A DNA stretch of 11,005 nt from Flavobacteriales bacterium (lineage in GTDB: Bacteria > Bacteroidota > Bacteroidia > Flavobacteriales > BACL11). Numbering within the stretch: the first letter of the stretch is position 1; the number at the start of each line of letters is the position of its first letter. The position numbers and the translations under genes were made by a program. The stretch spans positions 1-11,005 of the forward strand of contig JABHQB010000045.1 of the NCBI GenBank assembly GCA_018695965.1, given 5' to 3'. Shown here in pieces: positions 1 to 6,823 of the stretch. The notes beneath the pieces were generated by a model, which was given only the letters and a program-made list of their open reading frames with translations, was not told the origin of the DNA and did not search any database.

Positions 1-1
1 A

Positions 2-2746
2 GATTTACCAAATTCGGTTAGTGAAACACGATTTTTGGAATACATGAATTCTCTTGCTAAGAAAAATAAAAATTACAGATCATATATTGGCATGGGATAT
101 TTTAATACTATAATGCCGTCTGTTATTCAGAGGAATATATTAGAAAATCCTGGATGGTACACCGCTTATACTCCCTATCAAGCAGAAATTTCGCAAGGAA
201 GATTAGAAGCTTTGTTAAATTTTCAAACAATGATTTGTGATTTAACAGGAATGCAAATGGCCAATTCCTCTTTATTAGATGAAGGAACTGCTGCTGCAGA
301 GGCTATGAGTATGCTTTTTAATACTATGAGTAGATCAAAGAAAAAATCGGGAGCAAATAAGTTTTTTGTTTCCGAACTGTGTTATCCGCAAACTATTGAT
401 ATTCTGAAAACAAGATCAGAACCTTTGGGCATTGAATTAGTTATTGATGATTATAATTCAATAGAATTATCAGAAGAGTTTTTTGGTATTATTTTGCAAT
501 ATCCAGCAAAATACGGGGAAGTGATAGATTATTCTGAAATTGTAACTAAAGCAAAGGAAAATGAAATAGGAATAGCAGTTGCTGCTGATTTATTAAGCTT
601 ATCTATTTTATCTCCTCCTGGTGAGTGGGGAGCAGATATTGTTGTTGGTACTTCACAACGATTTGGTATTCCAATGGGATATGGAGGTCCTCATGCAGGA
701 TATTTTGCAACTATCGAAAAATATAAAAGAAATATCCCTGGAAGGATTATTGGTGTTACAAAAGATGCGGATGGAAATACTGCCTTACGAATGGCCTTAC
801 AGACAAGAGAGCAGCATATAAAAAGAGAGAAAGCTACCTCAAATATTTGTACTGCTCAGGTTTTACTTGCGGTTATGGCCTCTATGTACGGAGTATATCA
901 CGGACCTTCTGGAATAAAGAATATTGGGAAGAAGATTCATTATCTCACCTCAAAACTTTCTGAAGGACTCACTCAATTAGGATACCATCAATTGAATAAA
1001 ACTTATTTTGATACTATATTAATAAATGTAGGAAATGTATCAATGGAAAATATAAATACTTATGCTGAAGATGCAAAAATAAACTTCAATTATATTGATG
1101 AAAAAACACTTTCTATTAGTATTGATGAGAAAGATGATTTAAATAATATAAATGATATATTAGAGGTGTTTGCAAAAAGTTGTAATCATTCCGATTCTAA
1201 AAATTTGATTGAGGAAATTTTAGCAGGGAATTATGATGAGGCTTACAATAAAATTCCTGAAAAGTTATACCGAAAATCAGACTATTTGCAGAACGAAATC
1301 TTTAATAAATACCATTCTGAAACAGAAATGATGAGGTATATAAAAAGATTAGAAAATAAGGATTTATCTCTTACACATTCAATGATTGCTTTAGGTAGTT
1401 GTACTATGAAATTAAATGCGGCTTCTGAATTATTACCTTTGTCTTGGTCGGAACTTGGAAACCTTCACCCTTTTGTTCCTTCTCATCAAGCAAGAGGTTA
1501 TCATATTATGTTTCATGAGTTAGAAGAAATGCTTTGTGAAATTACTGGATTTAACGCAATAAGCTTACAACCAAATTCTGGGGCACAAGGAGAATATGCA
1601 GGATTATTAGTAATTAGAGCATATCATAAAAGTAGGGGGGATATTCATAGAAATATTTGTCTAATTCCTTCTTCTGCACATGGAACAAATCCTGCATCTG
1701 CAGTTATGGCCGGAATGAAAGTTGTTGTTACTCCTTGTGATGAAAATGGAAATATTGATGTAAAAGCATTAAGAGAAAAAGCTATTGAACATAAAGACAA
1801 TCTTTCCTGTTTAATGATTACGTATCCTTCTACTCATGGTGTTTTTGAGGAGAAGGTAATTGAAATCACTAATATTATTCATGAAAATGGAGGACAGGTT
1901 TATATGGACGGAGCAAATATGAATGCACAAGTAGGTCTTACAAATCCAGCAAAAATTGGAGCTGATGTTTGTCACTTAAATTTACATAAAACTTTTTCCA
2001 TTCCTCATGGAGGTGGAGGTCCTGGAATGGGCCCAATTGGTGTAGTAGAACATCTAAAAGAATTTTTACCTACTAATCCAATCATAAATATAGGAGGAGA
2101 AAATGCAATTCATGCTATTTCTTCTGCACCTTGGGGGTCTGCTTTAGTTCTTACAATCTCTTATGCTTATATTAAGATGTTAGGTAAAGAAGGTTTGAAA
2201 GAAGCTACTGAAATGGCAATTTTAAATGCAAATTATTTAAAAACTCAATTAGAAAAAAATTATTCTGTTTTATATACTTCAGACAATGGAAGAGTAGCAC
2301 ACGAAATGATAGTAGATTTTAGAGAATATAAAAGCGGAGGGGTTGAAGTGGTAGATATTGCAAAAAGAATGATGGATTATGGTTTTCATGCTCCTACTGT
2401 TTCTTTCCCAGTTTCGGGTACTTTAATGATAGAACCAACCGAAAGTGAATCCTTAGCAGAATTAGATAGATTTGTTGATAGCATGAATTCAATAAAGAGT
2501 GAAATTAATGATCTGATTGAAGGGAAAGCAGATTCTGTTGATAATGTATTAAAGAATTCTCCTCATACAATACACTCTGTTATTAATTCTGATTGGAATC
2601 ATACTTATACAAGAGAAACAGCCGTATTTCCTTTAGATTTTGTAAAGAAAAATAAATTTTGGCCTTCAGTAAGTAGGGTAGATGACGCTTATGGAGATAG
2701 AAATTTACACTGTACTTGCGCTCCTATATCTGATTATTCTGAGTAG
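2..2746 (+). CDS. gcvP: Glycine dehydrogenase (aminomethyl-transferring), P-protein of the glycine cleavage system; 5' end outside the window
   Basis: P-protein decarboxylates glycine with pyridoxal phosphate (PLP) and passes the aminomethyl group to the lipoyl arm of the H-protein, feeding one-carbon units to folate in the cytoplasm. The frame is open from base 2 and the residues before the first possible start (TTG at 35) already match the family, so the true start lies upstream; about 50 N-terminal residues are missing. Of the 914 residues visible, the N-terminal half holds YTPYQAEISQGRLEALLNFQ and the GIPMGYGGPHAGYF segment. The C-terminal half holds ALGSCTMKLNA, QPNSGAQGEYAG, SSAHGTNPASA and the PLP site HLNLHKTFSIPHGGGGPG. 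The PLP lysine is K663 of the visible protein (codon 1988-1990), followed by the glycine-rich loop. The end, FWPSVSRVDDAYGDRN, is typical of full-length bacterial P-proteins. The fused single-chain form is usual in Bacteroidota. No gcvT or gcvH is present next to it, so it appears to stand alone. It looks intact and functional. Confidence 0.97.
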   Translation, partial: DLPNSVSETRFLEYMNSLAKKNKNYRSYIGMGYFNTIMPSVIQRNILENPGWYTAYTPYQAEISQGRLEALLNFQTMICDLTGMQMANSSLLDEGTAAAEAMSMLFNTMSRSKKKSGANKFFVSELCYPQTIDILKTRSEPLGIELVIDDYNSIELSEEFFGIILQYPAKYGEVIDYSEIVTKAKENEIGIAVAADLLSLSILSPPGEWGADIVVGTSQRFGIPMGYGGPHAGYFATIEKYKRNIPGRIIGVTKDADGNTALRMALQTREQHIKREKATSNICTAQVLLAVMASMYGVYHGPSGIKNIGKKIHYLTSKLSEGLTQLGYHQLNKTYFDTILINVGNVSMENINTYAEDAKINFNYIDEKTLSISIDEKDDLNNINDILEVFAKSCNHSDSKNLIEEILAGNYDEAYNKIPEKLYRKSDYLQNEIFNKYHSETEMMRYIKRLENKDLSLTHSMIALGSCTMKLNAASELLPLSWSELGNLHPFVPSHQARGYHIMFHELEEMLCEITGFNAISLQPNSGAQGEYAGLLVIRAYHKSRGDIHRNICLIPSSAHGTNPASAVMAGMKVVVTPCDENGNIDVKALREKAIEHKDNLSCLMITYPSTHGVFEEKVIEITNIIHENGGQVYMDGANMNAQVGLTNPAKIGADVCHLNLHKTFSIPHGGGGPGMGPIGVVEHLKEFLPTNPIINIGGENAIHAISSAPWGSALVLTISYAYIKMLGKEGLKEATEMAILNANYLKTQLEKNYSVLYTSDNGRVAHEMIVDFREYKSGGVEVVDIAKRMMDYGFHAPTVSFPVSGTLMIEPTESESLAELDRFVDSMNSIKSEINDLIEGKADSVDNVLKNSPHTIHSVINSDWNHTYTRETAVFPLDFVKKNKFWPSVSRVDDAYGDRNLHCTCAPISDYSE

Positions 2747-2763
2747 AAAATATTTGTTGCTAA

Positions 2764-2780
2764 ACACACTGATTGTGTGT
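2764..2780. other. Short perfect hairpin between gcvP and the first secreted-protein gene
   Basis: ACACAC (2764-2769) and GTGTGT (2775-2780) form a perfect 6-bp stem with the 5-base loop TGATT, 18 bases after the gcvP stop codon. No T-run follows, so it is not a standard intrinsic terminator. It overlaps the possible -33 TTG of the next gene. It could be a weak terminator, an mRNA 3'-end stabiliser or an operator; the sequence does not decide between these. Confidence 0.35.
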
Positions 2781-2799
2781 GGATTAATAATTATATTTG
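2773..2799 (+). promoter_or_regulatory. Putative Bacteroidota-type promoter of the first T9SS cargo gene
   Basis: TATATTTG at 2792-2799 matches the Bacteroidota -7 consensus TAnnTTTG and is followed by C, giving the common TTTGC form. A TTG at 2773-2775 could be the -33 element; the 16-base gap is slightly short of the usual 17-23. The box ends 31 bases before the ATG at 2831, which leaves an A-rich leader of about 25 bases with no Shine-Dalgarno sequence. Confidence 0.5.
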
Positions 2800-2830
2800 C
2801 TTACAATTTTATAAACTCAAAAAAATACAA

Positions 2831-4660
2831 ATGAAAAAAATTTATTTATCAATTTGTGCAATTTTAGTAGCTGCTCCTTCTTTTGCTCAACAAAATGATG
2901 TAAGAACTGTTGAATGCAGTGATAACACATCAAAGTTTCATTGGTACACTTCTAATGAAAACACATCTAAAGCACCTCCTTTTTGGTCAGATGATTTATC
3001 TGACGCTTCTTTATGGACTATGACTGATTACGCTCATGCAGGAACGCAAAATTGGGTAATTGGAACTGCTGCTCCTACAGGGCAATATTCAGCTCCGATG
3101 GGAGCTATCGCTTCATCTACAGCTGCAAATGGATTTGCAATGTACGATTCAGACGCTTTAGCTACTTCAGCTGCAAACGCTCAAGATGCTACTTTATCAT
3201 TTAACAATTCTATTGATTGTTCAGCATATCAGTATGTTAATTTATCATTTGAATCATACCACAGAAAATTTCAAGATTCTGTATTTGTTGAAGTAAGTAA
3301 CGATAATGTAAATTGGGATAGATATGAAGTTCATGCTGATTTAGGAGTAAATGATCAATCTAATAATTTTGAGGAAGTTTCTGTAAATATTTCTGCAACA
3401 GCAGGTAATCAACCGACTGTCTGGTTCCGCTTCAGATATGAAGGTCAGTGGGATTACGCTTGGATGTTAGATGATGTCTCACTTGCTGAAACACCAGATA
3501 ATGCTGCTTCTATTTCTGATGCAGTTCAAGGCGGATGGTGGGTAAACTATCTTAATGTCGCTGGAGGCTTACTTGCAGGTTTCGATTTTACTTTTCAAAC
3601 TCCTTCCCAATTAGCTGTAAATCCTTACTCTTTTGAAGCAGTTTTACATAACGATGGTGTGGGAGCACAAAATATGATGTTAAATTCTGAGGTATTTGAT
3701 GACCAGGGAAACTCAGTATTTACTTCTACTTCTAACACTATGGTATTAGACATGTCTCATTCAGTTGATACTTTTGCGTGTAACAATACTTTTACTCCTA
3801 CTTCTAATGGTGTTTATGAAATGAGAATTTGGGGGACGGGTGATTCAGTAGTTACAGATACTGCTGTTTTAGTGTCAATTGTAAATGATCATGTTTATGG
3901 TAGAGATTGGGATCAAGTTGCTGGTTCTCGTGGAGTAGCTAGAGATTGCGGTGGCATGGTAGTAGGTACTACATTGGACATATATGATAATGAAACTGTA
4001 TACGCTTTACAAGTTCATATTGATGATGAATCAGCTGTAGGTACTGCGCTATATGTAGCTTTATATGAAAATAGTACAGACCCTGCAGCAGATCCTATTT
4101 TTATGACTCAATCAGATGATTATATATTGACTGCAAATGATATAGATAATTGGATTTCAGTGCCTTTTGATGGTGGATGGGATGTATTTGCCGAAACATC
4201 TTACTTAGCTGCTGTTGGAGGTTACGCTTCTCCTACAGACACATTTAAAGTAAATCTTTCAGGTAATTCTCAAGGTGCAACATGTTGGATTCAGGATAAC
4301 GGATGTAGTATTGGATCTGGGGCGTTTGGAGATTGGTACTGGCTTTCAGATATACCAATGATCCGAATGAGTTTTGAACAACCGACTCCTTCATCTGTTG
4401 AGAATGTAATATCTAGAGAATTTAATGTATACCCGAATCCTAATAATGGTATATTTACTGTTGAACTAAATAATATAAAAGCTGATGATTACAAAATTTT
4501 AGTAACAAATGTTTTAGGACAAGAAGTTTATGTTTCTACTGAAAAAACATCTACATTAATTTCTGAGAAAATAGATCTTTCAGATTTAAGTAAGGGTGTC
4601 TATATGTTAGAGGTTTCTAATTCTGAATCTACAATAACTGAGAAAATTATTGTTGAATAA
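2831..4660 (+). CDS. Secreted adhesin-like protein with type A T9SS sorting domain (paralog 1 of 3)
   Basis: This 609-residue protein is predicted to be exported by Sec and then by the type IX secretion system. I chose ATG 2831 over an in-frame GTG at 2777 because it starts a clean signal peptide (MKKIYLSICAILVAAPSFA, cleavage before Q20) and lies downstream of the promoter-like box. Domains in order: residues about 51-220 are a choice-of-anchor J / cleaved-adhesin-like beta-sandwich (FWSDDLSD at its start, WMLDDVSLAETP at its end, W211). Residues about 225-354 form a module opening with GGWW (234-237) and containing NPYSFEAVLHNDG, perhaps CARDB/Ig-like. Residues about 355-520 form an unrecognised module with C373 in DCGGM and C485/C492 in TCWIQDNGC. 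Residues 531-609 are the Por secretion tail (VYPNPNNGIF, then TNVLGQEV, LSKGVYML). Family knowledge supports surface attachment or release; the ligand is unknown. Two paralogs follow, each with its own promoter and, for this gene, a clear terminator. Confidence 0.9.
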   Translation: MKKIYLSICAILVAAPSFAQQNDVRTVECSDNTSKFHWYTSNENTSKAPPFWSDDLSDASLWTMTDYAHAGTQNWVIGTAAPTGQYSAPMGAIASSTAANGFAMYDSDALATSAANAQDATLSFNNSIDCSAYQYVNLSFESYHRKFQDSVFVEVSNDNVNWDRYEVHADLGVNDQSNNFEEVSVNISATAGNQPTVWFRFRYEGQWDYAWMLDDVSLAETPDNAASISDAVQGGWWVNYLNVAGGLLAGFDFTFQTPSQLAVNPYSFEAVLHNDGVGAQNMMLNSEVFDDQGNSVFTSTSNTMVLDMSHSVDTFACNNTFTPTSNGVYEMRIWGTGDSVVTDTAVLVSIVNDHVYGRDWDQVAGSRGVARDCGGMVVGTTLDIYDNETVYALQVHIDDESAVGTALYVALYENSTDPAADPIFMTQSDDYILTANDIDNWISVPFDGGWDVFAETSYLAAVGGYASPTDTFKVNLSGNSQGATCWIQDNGCSIGSGAFGDWYWLSDIPMIRMSFEQPTPSSVENVISREFNVYPNPNNGIFTVELNNIKADDYKILVTNVLGQEVYVSTEKTSTLISEKIDLSDLSKGVYMLEVSNSESTITEKIIVE

Positions 4661-4682
4661 CTAACTAATCAAACTATACATT

Positions 4683-4712
4683 AAAAAGCCGACTGAAAAG
4701 TCGGTTTTTTTT
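4683..4712 (+). terminator. Intrinsic terminator after T9SS cargo paralog 1
   Basis: CCGACT (4689-4694), loop GAAA (4695-4698) and AGTCGG (4699-4704) form a perfect 6-bp stem followed by eight Ts (4705-4712). The A-run before the stem can extend the pairing with the Ts. It lies 22 bases after the stop codon, so it ends the transcript before the second paralog. Confidence 0.92.
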
Positions 4713-4724
4713 ATCTATTTTTTG

Positions 4725-4733
4725 TAAGTTAGC
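4725..4733 (+). promoter_or_regulatory. Weak candidate -7 box for paralog 2
   Basis: TAAGTTAGC differs by one base from the TAnnTTTG(C) form. Together with the preceding TATTTTTTG it matches 16 of 18 bases of the region just before the CotH-like gene (9723-9740), which has the full TAAGTTTGC. It ends 29 bases before the ATG. No TTG is present at the right -33 distance, because that position is taken by the terminator T-run. It is tentative. Confidence 0.35.
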
Positions 4734-4738
4734 AGTCC

Positions 4739-4762
4739 AATAATAATAACAATAATAATAAT
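4739..4762 (+). repeat. In-phase AAT trinucleotide repeat abutting a start codon
   Basis: Eight consecutive triplets (three AAT, one AAC, four AAT) fill the 24 bases directly before ATG 4763 and are in phase with it. They replace any recognisable ribosome-binding site. An in-frame TAG at 4730-4732 lies just upstream, so the tract is untranslated unless initiation is unusual. Repeat slippage would change leader length in steps of three and so the distance from promoter to start, but not the reading frame. Confidence 0.85.
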
Positions 4763-6730
4763 ATGAAAAAACTATACACAATTGCTTCATTTGTTTTGGT
4801 CTCTGTAATTTCTTTTGCACAAGTTACATCAGATGCGTTCCCTGAACCAACAGATGTAAGTACAAAAATTTTAAAATCTAAAAAGATTGTTTCTTCTATA
4901 TCGACAAAAGCTGCTCCTTTCTGGTCAGTAGATTTTAGTGGAGGTATTCCGTCAAACTGGACTAATGGATCTAATCCAACTCCTCCAGTAATTTCTGCAC
5001 CATGGGTTTACAGAGGTCCTTCCACTAACCCTGGTGTTAATACAGGTTCTCAGGGAGCTTATGCAGGAACAAATGGTCCAATTGCATCCCCAACAGCTGC
5101 TAATGGATTCATGCTTTTTGATTCTGACTACTATGATAACGGAGGTACTGCTGGTAATTTTGGAGCAGGAACATACCCATGTAATAGCATTACTGGTGGA
5201 GCTCCAACAGGACATGTTGGTACACTTACAACAGATGCAATTGATTGCTCTATGTATTCTGATGTTTCTATTTTATTTAATTCTTTTTATAGAGAATATA
5301 CAGGAATAGCAAAGATTGCTTTTAGTATTGATGGTGGAATAACTTTTACTGACACATTAGAAGTACACCCAGATATTGAAGTTAATGAAAGAACAGAATC
5401 TGATTATCAAGTGATGCTTAGAATGCCATTTAATATTGCTGGGAATCCAAATGTTCAAATGCAATTCATTTATGATGGAACAATTCTATATAATACCTCT
5501 TATAATGGTTATTATTTTTGGATGATTGATGATATAGAGTTAATTGAAACACCTGCTCATTTATTAGATATTAAGAGTGAAACATTTGGAGGATGGTGGA
5601 TAGGATACCAGAATACAGGAGATGTAGGAATAGATTTTACCTTTAATCCATTAAATCAAGTAACTGCAAATCCATATAGATTTGAATCAGTTATATTTAA
5701 TAATGGAGCTGCTGATCAATATACTACTACAATGCATGTAGATGTTGAGACTTCCGGATCTTCTGTTTGGACAGGATCTTCTTCTCCTACAACACTTTAT
5801 ACAAATACAAATGATACTTTAGTGACTACAACAAATTTCACTCCAACTTCAACTGGTATTCATCAGATTAACTTTTGGGCATCCTCAGACTCTTTTCCAA
5901 CAACTGATACAATTGGTAGATCTACTATTGTAACTGATACAGTTTATGGAGTTGATTTTGACTGGGCATCTGATGGAGCTAATGCTGGATCAGGATACTT
6001 TTTAGGTCGTAGTCAGTGTGGGCAAGTATTAGGAAATGCTTTTGATATGTACGCTCAAGATGAAGCTACTTCTATTTCATTTCATGTTAATGATCAATCA
6101 GTAGCAGGAGCAGAAGTTAAAGTAGAATTATATGAGATCGACGCAACAGTTACTCCTTACGCTCCTATATATTTAGGAGAGTCAGACGATTATGAGTTAA
6201 CTCAATCAGATATCGGATCTTGGGTTACAATTGCTTTATCACAAGAATATGATGTTTACGCTAATACAACATATGTTGCTGCTGTTAGAGGGTATGCAAA
6301 TCCAACTGACACTTCTTTAATTAGTTCTTCATCTAATAACAACACTTTAAGTTTTATTCAAGATAATGGTTGTGATATTGGTAGTGGTGGATTTGGTTAT
6401 TGGTATTCTGCTTCTCAACCATTATTAATTAGGTTAAATTTAGGTGAATTCTCTGTTACTCCACCAAATTCAATTAATGAAGATATATTTGACAAGAAAT
6501 TCTCTGTTCATCCGAATCCTTCAAAAGGAATCTTTAATATAGATTTAATTGATGAGAAGAATGGAGATTATTTAATTTCTGTATCTAATATCTTAGGAGA
6601 AGAAGTTTATTCTGAAACAAGATTAATTACTTCTACAACAATAAATCTATCTGATTTAGAAAGTGGTATTTACATACTAGATATTCAGAATGGAGATTCA
6701 TCAATTAGTAAAAAATTAATAATTGAATAA
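4763..6730 (+). CDS. Secreted adhesin-like protein with type A T9SS sorting domain (paralog 2 of 3)
   Basis: This 655-residue protein has the same plan as its two neighbours. The signal peptide is MKKLYTIASFVLVSVISFA, with cleavage before Q20. The adhesin-type beta-sandwich runs from FWSVDFSGG (F53) to WMIDDIELIETP (W253). It carries a longer Gly/Asn/Thr-rich insert than paralog 1, including the stretch around TAANGFMLFDSD. The second module opens with GGWWIGYQ (from G276) and includes NPYRFESVIFNNG. The third module starts at about V394 (VYGVDFDW), has C419 in QCGQV, the segment SVAGAEVKVELYEID, and C537 in FIQDNGC. The Por tail is residues 580-655 (FSVHPNPSKGIF, SNILGEEV, LESGIYIL). The position matching the first cysteine of TCWIQDNGC in paralog 1 is serine here (S530, codon AGT). 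The protein is presumably on the cell surface or released; no enzymatic motif is visible. The reading frame is intact, so it is probably expressed from its own unit between two terminators. Confidence 0.9.
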   Translation: MKKLYTIASFVLVSVISFAQVTSDAFPEPTDVSTKILKSKKIVSSISTKAAPFWSVDFSGGIPSNWTNGSNPTPPVISAPWVYRGPSTNPGVNTGSQGAYAGTNGPIASPTAANGFMLFDSDYYDNGGTAGNFGAGTYPCNSITGGAPTGHVGTLTTDAIDCSMYSDVSILFNSFYREYTGIAKIAFSIDGGITFTDTLEVHPDIEVNERTESDYQVMLRMPFNIAGNPNVQMQFIYDGTILYNTSYNGYYFWMIDDIELIETPAHLLDIKSETFGGWWIGYQNTGDVGIDFTFNPLNQVTANPYRFESVIFNNGAADQYTTTMHVDVETSGSSVWTGSSSPTTLYTNTNDTLVTTTNFTPTSTGIHQINFWASSDSFPTTDTIGRSTIVTDTVYGVDFDWASDGANAGSGYFLGRSQCGQVLGNAFDMYAQDEATSISFHVNDQSVAGAEVKVELYEIDATVTPYAPIYLGESDDYELTQSDIGSWVTIALSQEYDVYANTTYVAAVRGYANPTDTSLISSSSNNNTLSFIQDNGCDIGSGGFGYWYSASQPLLIRLNLGEFSVTPPNSINEDIFDKKFSVHPNPSKGIFNIDLIDEKNGDYLISVSNILGEEVYSETRLITSTTINLSDLESGIYILDIQNGDSSISKKLIIE

Positions 6731-6751
6731 AAATATTCTTATTAAGAAAAG

Positions 6752-6775
6752 CCTGACGAGAGTCGGGTTTTTTTT
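6752..6775 (+). terminator. Intrinsic terminator after T9SS cargo paralog 2
   Basis: CCTGAC (6752-6757), loop GAGA (6758-6761) and GTCGGG (6762-6767) make a 6-bp stem with one G-U pair, followed by eight Ts (6768-6775). It closely resembles the terminator after paralog 1 in stem sequence, GNRA loop and T-run length. Confidence 0.9.
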
Positions 6776-6791
6776 ATATCCAAAATTTACT

Positions 6792-6799
6792 TATGTTTG
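6792..6799 (+). promoter_or_regulatory. Putative -7 box for paralog 3
   Basis: TATGTTTG matches TAnnTTTG exactly and ends 24 bases before ATG 6824. The expected -33 region overlaps the terminator T-run, and no TTG is seen there. The leader to the ATG is A/T-rich without a Shine-Dalgarno sequence. Confidence 0.45.
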
Positions 6800-6823
6800 T
6801 TATCTAATTTTAAATGTTATATT

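Noticed and set aside
35..37. TTG at 35 as the true start of gcvP
   Set aside because: The eleven codons before it are open and match the family (LPNSVSETRFLEY leads into the conserved region), so the gene enters from outside the window.
2777..2830. Upstream in-frame GTG start for paralog 1, adding 18 residues
   Set aside because: It would put the signal peptide internally and place the start inside the promoter-like region; ATG 2831 gives a standard signal peptide.
4952..5215. 87-codon minus-strand frame inside paralog 2
   Set aside because: It lies opposite a well-supported secreted protein, is rich in Ser/Cys/Trp as expected for an antisense frame, and has no start context.
6797..6823. 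Upstream in-frame TTG start for paralog 3
   Set aside because: The TTG is part of the TATGTTTG box, and ATG 6824 begins a normal signal peptide.
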